From: Polynucleobacter sp.
GTDB taxonomy: Bacteria; Pseudomonadota; Gammaproteobacteria; Burkholderiales; Burkholderiaceae
DNA: 9,626 bases
Direction: 5' to 3'
Assembly (NCBI GenBank): GCA_023253245.1
Contig: JALRHB010000046.1
Coordinates: forward strand, 1-9,626
Shown here: one piece after another, positions 6,118-9,626 of the stretch
Numbering within the stretch: position 1 is the stretch's first letter
Layout: every line of letters starts with the position of its first letter
Notes under the pieces: generated by a model
What the model was told of the DNA's origin: nothing
The model's database searches: none
The model's input: the letters and a program-made list of their open reading frames with translations, nothing else
Program-made: the position numbers and the translations under genes

Positions 6118-7107
6118 TTATTTTTGGTACCACGAGCTCTGGGTATACCGTGACCAGCCATATTGCAAAAGCACAAGGCTAACTGCACTGATTGGCAGTG
6201 CTAGTAACACTCCAAAAAATCCAAATAGTTTGCCAAATAGCAGCAAAGCAAAAAGAACTGCTACGGGATGTAGGCCAATGCGCTCACCCACAAGACGAGG
6301 TGTCAGAAAGAATCCCTCGATGAATTGACCAAGTCCATAAAGTACCAGTACACCAATGATGGCGCTTCCCGGACCAAATTGTAAAAGTGCTGCAAGTAAT
6401 GCCAAAGTAAAGCCGAGAGTAATGCCAATATAGGGAATAACAATCATCAGCGCTGTAAATACCCCTAATGCCACCGCCCCCTTAACTCCAATAATACTCA
6501 GGCCAGTACTATAAAAAAGGGACATGATAGAGATCACAATGAGCATGCCACGAAGATATTGAGACAACAAGCCGTCGGTATGCATGGCAAGATGATGCAC
6601 TGTTTCTTGCGCCCGAACAGGAACTATCTTTTTGACTAAGGCAAAAAAATGATTCCAATCAATTAATAAATAAAACATCACAAAGAGGATGAGGACGGCA
6701 TTCACGAATCCGGCGATGACAGAGCTTCCAGATACCAGCACAGTCTCTAAGGTAGTGGACATGAGTGCATCGGAGTTATCGGTTAAGTGCTCAGTAATCT
6801 TTTGAGTTGCACTAGATTTGAGGGTAGCCCAATCAAGATTGATATGAAATTCAACCAATTTAGGATCAAGCCAAGATTGGGTATTTTGAATCCATAGTGG
6901 TAACTGAGTTTTAATGAGGGGTATTTCTGTTTTAAGAAGGGAAATAAATAGGCTCAAAATCAAAAATATGACCGCAAGGCCCAAAATCATGGCAATTCCA
7001 GCGGCAAGGGCGCGGGGTAGTTGATGCCTCTCAAGCCACAAACAAACTGGGCGTAAGGCATAAGCCAGAATAAATGCGGTCAGAAAAGGGGTAAAAATTT
7101 CAGCCAT
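6118..7107 (-). CDS. AI-2E/PerM-family membrane permease, short N-terminus
   Basis: Inner-membrane protein of the AI-2E transporter (UPF0118/PerM) family, which includes E. coli PerM, the AI-2 exporter TqsA and some Na+/H+ antiporters; the substrate here is unknown. Of 329 residues, long hydrophobic stretches lie at about 5-20, 34-58, 126-149, 187-210, 211-245, 248-270 and 284-316, with a soluble loop at about 60-120. The family signatures VIPYIG and GLHPVAVLFALL-FG-LFGFFGVLLALPISAV are present. Compared with E. coli PerM, it begins at the second half of the N-terminal hairpin and lacks roughly the first 25-30 residues including one membrane helix. The ATG at 7107 is fixed because an in-frame TAA lies just 6 bases upstream. 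First gene of the - strand run; pairing with hda and opposite purM is a known proteobacterial arrangement. Confidence 0.92.
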   Translation of the reverse strand: MAEIFTPFLTAFILAYALRPVCLWLERHQLPRALAAGIAMILGLAVIFLILSLFISLLKTEIPLIKTQLPLWIQNTQSWLDPKLVEFHINLDWATLKSSATQKITEHLTDNSDALMSTTLETVLVSGSSVIAGFVNAVLILFVMFYLLIDWNHFFALVKKIVPVRAQETVHHLAMHTDGLLSQYLRGMLIVISIMSLFYSTGLSIIGVKGAVALGVFTALMIVIPYIGITLGFTLALLAALLQFGPGSAIIGVLVLYGLGQFIEGFFLTPRLVGERIGLHPVAVLFALLLFGKLFGFFGVLLALPISAVSLVLLQYGWSRYTQSSWYQK

Positions 7108-7117
7108 CTTGCTTTAA

Positions 7118-7123
7118 TCCTCT
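7118..7123 (-). promoter_or_regulatory. Probable ribosome binding site of the permease gene
   Basis: Read on the - strand, AGAGGA lies 10 bases before the ATG at 7107. Spacing is slightly long but acceptable. Together with the in-frame TAA at 7116-7114, it supports the short permease start. Confidence 0.5.
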
Positions 7124-7140
7124 AGAATTCAATGATTCTA
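7123..7140. promoter_or_regulatory. Dyad with TAGAAT on both strands between divergent permease and purM genes
   Basis: TAGAAT (7123-7128), a 6-base spacer, then ATTCTA (7135-7140) form a perfect inverted repeat. Each arm resembles a sigma70 -10 hexamer on its own strand, so the site could hold back-to-back divergent -10 elements or an operator. I found no good -35 hexamer at 16-18 bases on either side, so the promoter reading is weak. The remaining 73-base gap holds only a pyrimidine-rich stretch before purM. Confidence 0.35.
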
Positions 7141-7180
7141 CCGACCAAGTAGTGTTTTTTACTAATTCTCTATCTCTGCC

Positions 7181-8233
7181 ATGAACTCATCTACCAATTC
7201 TTCCGAAAAAGGCCTTTCCTACCGTGACGCAGGCGTCGATATCGATGCTGGTGATGATTTGGTGGATCGTATTAAGCCTTTGGCCAAAAAAACCATGCGC
7301 GAGGGTGTATTAGCTGGAATCGGGGGATTTGGAGCCCTATTTGAGGTCCCCAAGCGTTATAAAGAGCCGGTTTTAGTCTCGGGCACCGATGGTGTTGGCA
7401 CTAAGCTGCGTTTAGCTTTTGAATGGAATCGCCACGATACGATTGGACAGGATCTAGTGGCTATGAGTGTCAATGACATCTTAGTGCAAGGTGCAGAGCC
7501 CCTATTTTTCTTGGATTATTTCGCTTGCGGTAAGTTAACAGTTGATACGGCAGCTACAGTGGTAGCTGGTATTGCTCATGGTTGCGAGTTATCCGGGTGC
7601 GCCCTTATTGGTGGTGAAACTGCTGAGATGCCAGGCATGTACCCCCCAGGCGAATATGATTTGGCTGGCTTTGCTGTCGGCGCCGTTGAAAAATCCAAAA
7701 TCATTACTGGCGCGACGATTGTTCCTGGTGATGTAGTAGTGGCGATTGGCTCTAGTGGTGCGCACTCGAATGGATACTCACTGGTGCGTAAGATTATTGA
7801 GCGGGCTGGCGCCAAACCAACAGATGACTTAGGCGGTCGCTCACTAGGGGACGTGGTGATGGCTCCTACGCAAATTTATGTCAAACAACTGCTCAAGTTG
7901 GTTTCACAAATCAATGTTAAAGGCATGGCGCACATTACTGGGGGTGGTTTAGTGGATAACGTGCCGCGTGTACTTCCAGAAAATACTCAAGCTGTATTAC
8001 ATCGGGATAGCTGGCAAATGCCTGAGCTCTTCCGTTGGTTGCAAATGAAGGGCGGGGTTGCAGATGCGGAGATGGTCCGTGTATTTAACTGCGGCATTGG
8101 TATGGTGGTGATTGTCTCCGCAGATCAAGCTGAAGCTGCTATCAAATCTCTTCAGTCAGAAGGATTAAAGGCATGGACAGTTGGTGAGGTTGTGGAGCGT
8201 CCAGCTGGCGCAGCACAAACTATTGTCATCTAG
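7181..8233 (+). CDS. purM: Phosphoribosylformylglycinamidine cyclo-ligase (AIR synthetase)
   Basis: Fifth step of de novo purine synthesis: ATP-dependent closure of FGAM to 5-aminoimidazole ribotide in the cytosol. The 350-residue protein matches the family from SYRDAGVDIDAG onward, with GTDGVGTKLRLAF (68-78), the block VNDILVQGAEPLFFLDY (95-111), GGETAEMPGMY (142-152), SSGAHSNGYSLVRKI, the C-terminal HITGGGLVDNVPRVLP, and FNCGIGMVVIV. Length agrees with E. coli PurM (345). The ATG at 7181 is the only plausible start, yet no Shine-Dalgarno sequence precedes it: the 20 bases before are mostly pyrimidines, so initiation may depend on ribosomal protein S1 or a very short leader. purN, often next to purM, is absent. 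It is divergent from the permease gene, and its TAG stop is shared on the opposite strand with miaA. Confidence 0.98.
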   Translation: MNSSTNSSEKGLSYRDAGVDIDAGDDLVDRIKPLAKKTMREGVLAGIGGFGALFEVPKRYKEPVLVSGTDGVGTKLRLAFEWNRHDTIGQDLVAMSVNDILVQGAEPLFFLDYFACGKLTVDTAATVVAGIAHGCELSGCALIGGETAEMPGMYPPGEYDLAGFAVGAVEKSKIITGATIVPGDVVVAIGSSGAHSNGYSLVRKIIERAGAKPTDDLGGRSLGDVVMAPTQIYVKQLLKLVSQINVKGMAHITGGGLVDNVPRVLPENTQAVLHRDSWQMPELFRWLQMKGGVADAEMVRVFNCGIGMVVIVSADQAEAAIKSLQSEGLKAWTVGEVVERPAGAAQTIVI

Positions 8234-9240
8234 GCTTGACTGCTTAAATTCTGTTTACAGTACTCAAGCGCTGCCTTGAGTTCATTTGAGTTAAATGGGT
8301 CAAATATTTTTCGGCCAGAGATGGCGCGTAACCAGGTGAGTTGTCTTTTGCCAAGTTGTCTGGTGGCTGCTAGTGCCTTGTAGCGCATTTGCTCCCAATC
8401 TACATGACCATCTAGATATTCCCATACTTGTCTGTATCCAACCGATCTAATCGCGGGTAAGTCTGCGTGAAGATTGGGGTTGCTTTTTAACTTCTGCACT
8501 TCATCGATTAAGCCGCCAGTAAGCATTTGATCGAAGCGTTTCTCAAGATTTTGATGAAGGCGTGCGCGATCACTAGGCTCTAATGAAACTAGATTAATCC
8601 AATGGGGAATTGCTGAGCCTTCTCTGCCGTCTTCACTAGGTGAGTCTGCTAATAAAGCAGACATTGGTTTTCCGGTAATCTCGTAAATCTCAAGGGCACG
8701 TTGCACTCGTTGTGAGTCATTAGCTTGCAAACGTATGGCAGTTTGCGGATCGACTGTGGCTAATAAAGCATGCATAGCAGGCCAGCCTATCTGCTTGCCT
8801 TGCTCATCAAGACGAGACCGAATTTCGGGGTTTGCTGGGGGTAATGTGGAGAGACCGTGGGCCCAGGCACGCCAATACAACATCGTTCCGCCTACCACTA
8901 CGGGGATATTGCCACGTCCTCGGATTTCAAGACAGAGTTGCTTGGCGTCTTTAGCAAAGTGCGCCGCTGAATAAGTCTCTGTTGGTTCGAGGATATCAAT
9001 TAGATGATGTTTAACTTCAGCCTGTTCGGCGGGAGTTGGCTTAGCACTACCGATGTCGAGTCCTCGATAGACTAATGCTGAATCCATGCTGATGAGTTCA
9101 AGTGTTAAACCGATGGATTTTGCATGCTTAGCTAAAGACATCGCTAGATGCGTTTTGCCTGAGCCTGTAGGGCCAACAATACAGAGGGTTGATGGCTGAT
9201 CTAAGGTATGCGCAGGCTGAATGTAGGGTTCAGATTGCAT
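8230..9240 (-). CDS. miaA: tRNA dimethylallyltransferase
   Basis: Transfers a dimethylallyl group from DMAPP to N6 of adenosine-37 in tRNAs reading codons that begin with U; the product is later methylthiolated by MiaB. The 336-residue protein has the P-loop GPTGSGKT (23-30); MDSALVYRGLDIGSAKPT (52-69) with the expected catalytic Asp53; VVVGGTMLYWRA (114-125); NDSQRVQRALEIYEITGKP; and the C-terminal SVGYRQVWEYLDG and ATRQLGKRQLTWLR blocks. Length is near the usual range of about 310-320, with a short extension of about 15 residues before the P-loop strand. The start lies 8 bases after the SirB1-family stop, suggesting co-transcription; the ribosome binding site is weak (GAGTA). Its TAG stop lies in the CTAG shared with convergent purM. 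hfq and mutL, its neighbours in E. coli, are not here. Confidence 0.97.
   Translation of the reverse strand: MQSEPYIQPAHTLDQPSTLCIVGPTGSGKTHLAMSLAKHAKSIGLTLELISMDSALVYRGLDIGSAKPTPAEQAEVKHHLIDILEPTETYSAAHFAKDAKQLCLEIRGRGNIPVVVGGTMLYWRAWAHGLSTLPPANPEIRSRLDEQGKQIGWPAMHALLATVDPQTAIRLQANDSQRVQRALEIYEITGKPMSALLADSPSEDGREGSAIPHWINLVSLEPSDRARLHQNLEKRFDQMLTGGLIDEVQKLKSNPNLHADLPAIRSVGYRQVWEYLDGHVDWEQMRYKALAATRQLGKRQLTWLRAISGRKIFDPFNSNELKAALEYCKQNLSSQA
8262..8281. repeat. Inverted repeat just past the purM stop, inside the 3' end of miaA
   Basis: ACTCAAG (8262-8268) and CTTGAGT (8275-8281) form a perfect 7-bp stem with a 6-base loop, 29 bases downstream of the purM stop. It lies within miaA codons. On the + strand it is followed by TCATTT, only a weak T tract. 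It is the best candidate I see for a purM 3' end, but it may be chance. Confidence 0.35.
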
Positions 9241-9248
9241 TACTCATT

Positions 9249-9626
9249 TTAGTGCAGCTTAGTTTGACTTTCTAAGGTAGCAATATGCTCCCGTATGTCT
9301 GCTGCATCTTCTGCTCCAGGCATTTCACTCAAATACCGATGCATATCTTCAAGCGCTGGACGTACGTATTCTAGTTGCGCAAAGATTAAACCGCGGTCAC
9401 GAATTTCCTCTATTGAGTCAGGCAGCAAAATGACTAAACGCTCTTGAATACCAAGCAGTCTTTCCCAGCGCTCATGTTCTGAATAAATCAATTTGAGGTT
9501 TCTTAAAAAACGCGACAAAATTTCTCGTGAGCTTGAAGCGCGCAAGAATATATTTAGCGGAAGACTCAATTCACCGCGATAACCCTTCGCATCCAAATAG
9601 GGATCAAGCATTTCTTGGAGCTGATT
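9249..9626 (-). CDS. SirB1-family (transglutaminase-like plus TPR) protein, C-terminal part
   Basis: The frame is open to the right edge of the window (first visible residues NQLQEMLDPYL), so the 5' end is missing and the ATG at 9611 is internal. The 125 visible residues are mostly helical. RFLRNLKLIY and especially EEIRDRGLIFAQLEYVRPALEDMHRYLSEMPGAEDA resemble the tetratricopeptide-like C-terminus of SirB1/YchA proteins, whose N-terminal part is a transglutaminase-like domain. The biochemical role of this family is not established; relatives near prfA/hemK in enterobacteria were named from a reported effect on Salmonella virulence regulation. The stop lies 8 bases before the miaA start, so the two genes are probably co-transcribed. 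The call rests on motif resemblance in the C-terminal part only; a generic TPR protein is the alternative. Confidence 0.8.
   Translation of the reverse strand, partial: NQLQEMLDPYLDAKGYRGELSLPLNIFLRASSSREILSRFLRNLKLIYSEHERWERLLGIQERLVILLPDSIEEIRDRGLIFAQLEYVRPALEDMHRYLSEMPGAEDAADIREHIATLESQTKLH

Noticed and set aside
6118..7107. Permease as an autoinducer-2 exporter
   Set aside because: The family name does not prove substrate; members include transporters with other functions, and nothing in the neighbourhood points to quorum sensing.
1..9626. Search for a new defence, mobile or biosynthetic system
   Set aside because: All genes are intact or edge-cut members of conserved core families with tight operon spacing. 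There are no transposase, integrase, toxin-antitoxin, nuclease or repeat-array signals and no unexplained gap.

Overview
The window looks like an ordinary core-genome stretch of a betaproteobacterium. The closest fit is a Polynucleobacter-like member of the Burkholderiaceae. That assignment is inferred from protein style (the NAPRTLDLD form of FolK, short Hda, PurM opposite a PerM-type permease), moderate GC content judged by eye, and gene order; no search was run. All eleven genes are recognisable housekeeping families. I see no insertion sequence, prophage, CRISPR array, tRNA or rRNA, no gene-free stretch over 300 bases, and no convincing new biological system.

Left block (+ strand, 1-1797): the 3' end of dnaK, a 112-base gap with a strong stem-loop, then dnaJ from a GTG start. 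This is the Hsp70/Hsp40 chaperone pair.

Middle block (- strand, 7107 down to 1822): a six-gene run read right to left: an AI-2E/PerM-family permease, hda (regulatory inactivation of DnaA), a HAD-IB phosphatase, pcnB (poly(A) polymerase I), folK (folate synthesis) and panB (pantothenate synthesis). Gaps are 12, 6, -4 (ATGA-type overlap), 71 and 17 bases, so this is probably one operon, possibly with a break before folK. FolK and PanB are linked metabolically, because PanB uses 5,10-methylene-tetrahydrofolate. panB converges on dnaJ with only 24 bases between them.

Right block: purM (purine synthesis, + strand) diverges from the permease across a 73-base gap containing a perfect 6-base dyad. 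It converges on miaA so tightly that both genes end on the same CTAG tetramer. miaA lies 8 bases downstream of a SirB1-family gene that runs off the right edge; both are on the - strand.

The most noteworthy details are small: the shared CTAG stop of purM/miaA, a permease lacking the usual first membrane helix, a Cys-rich tail and an altered signature residue in FolK, the conserved-looking hda-HAD-pcnB linkage, and several start codons without a Shine-Dalgarno sequence.
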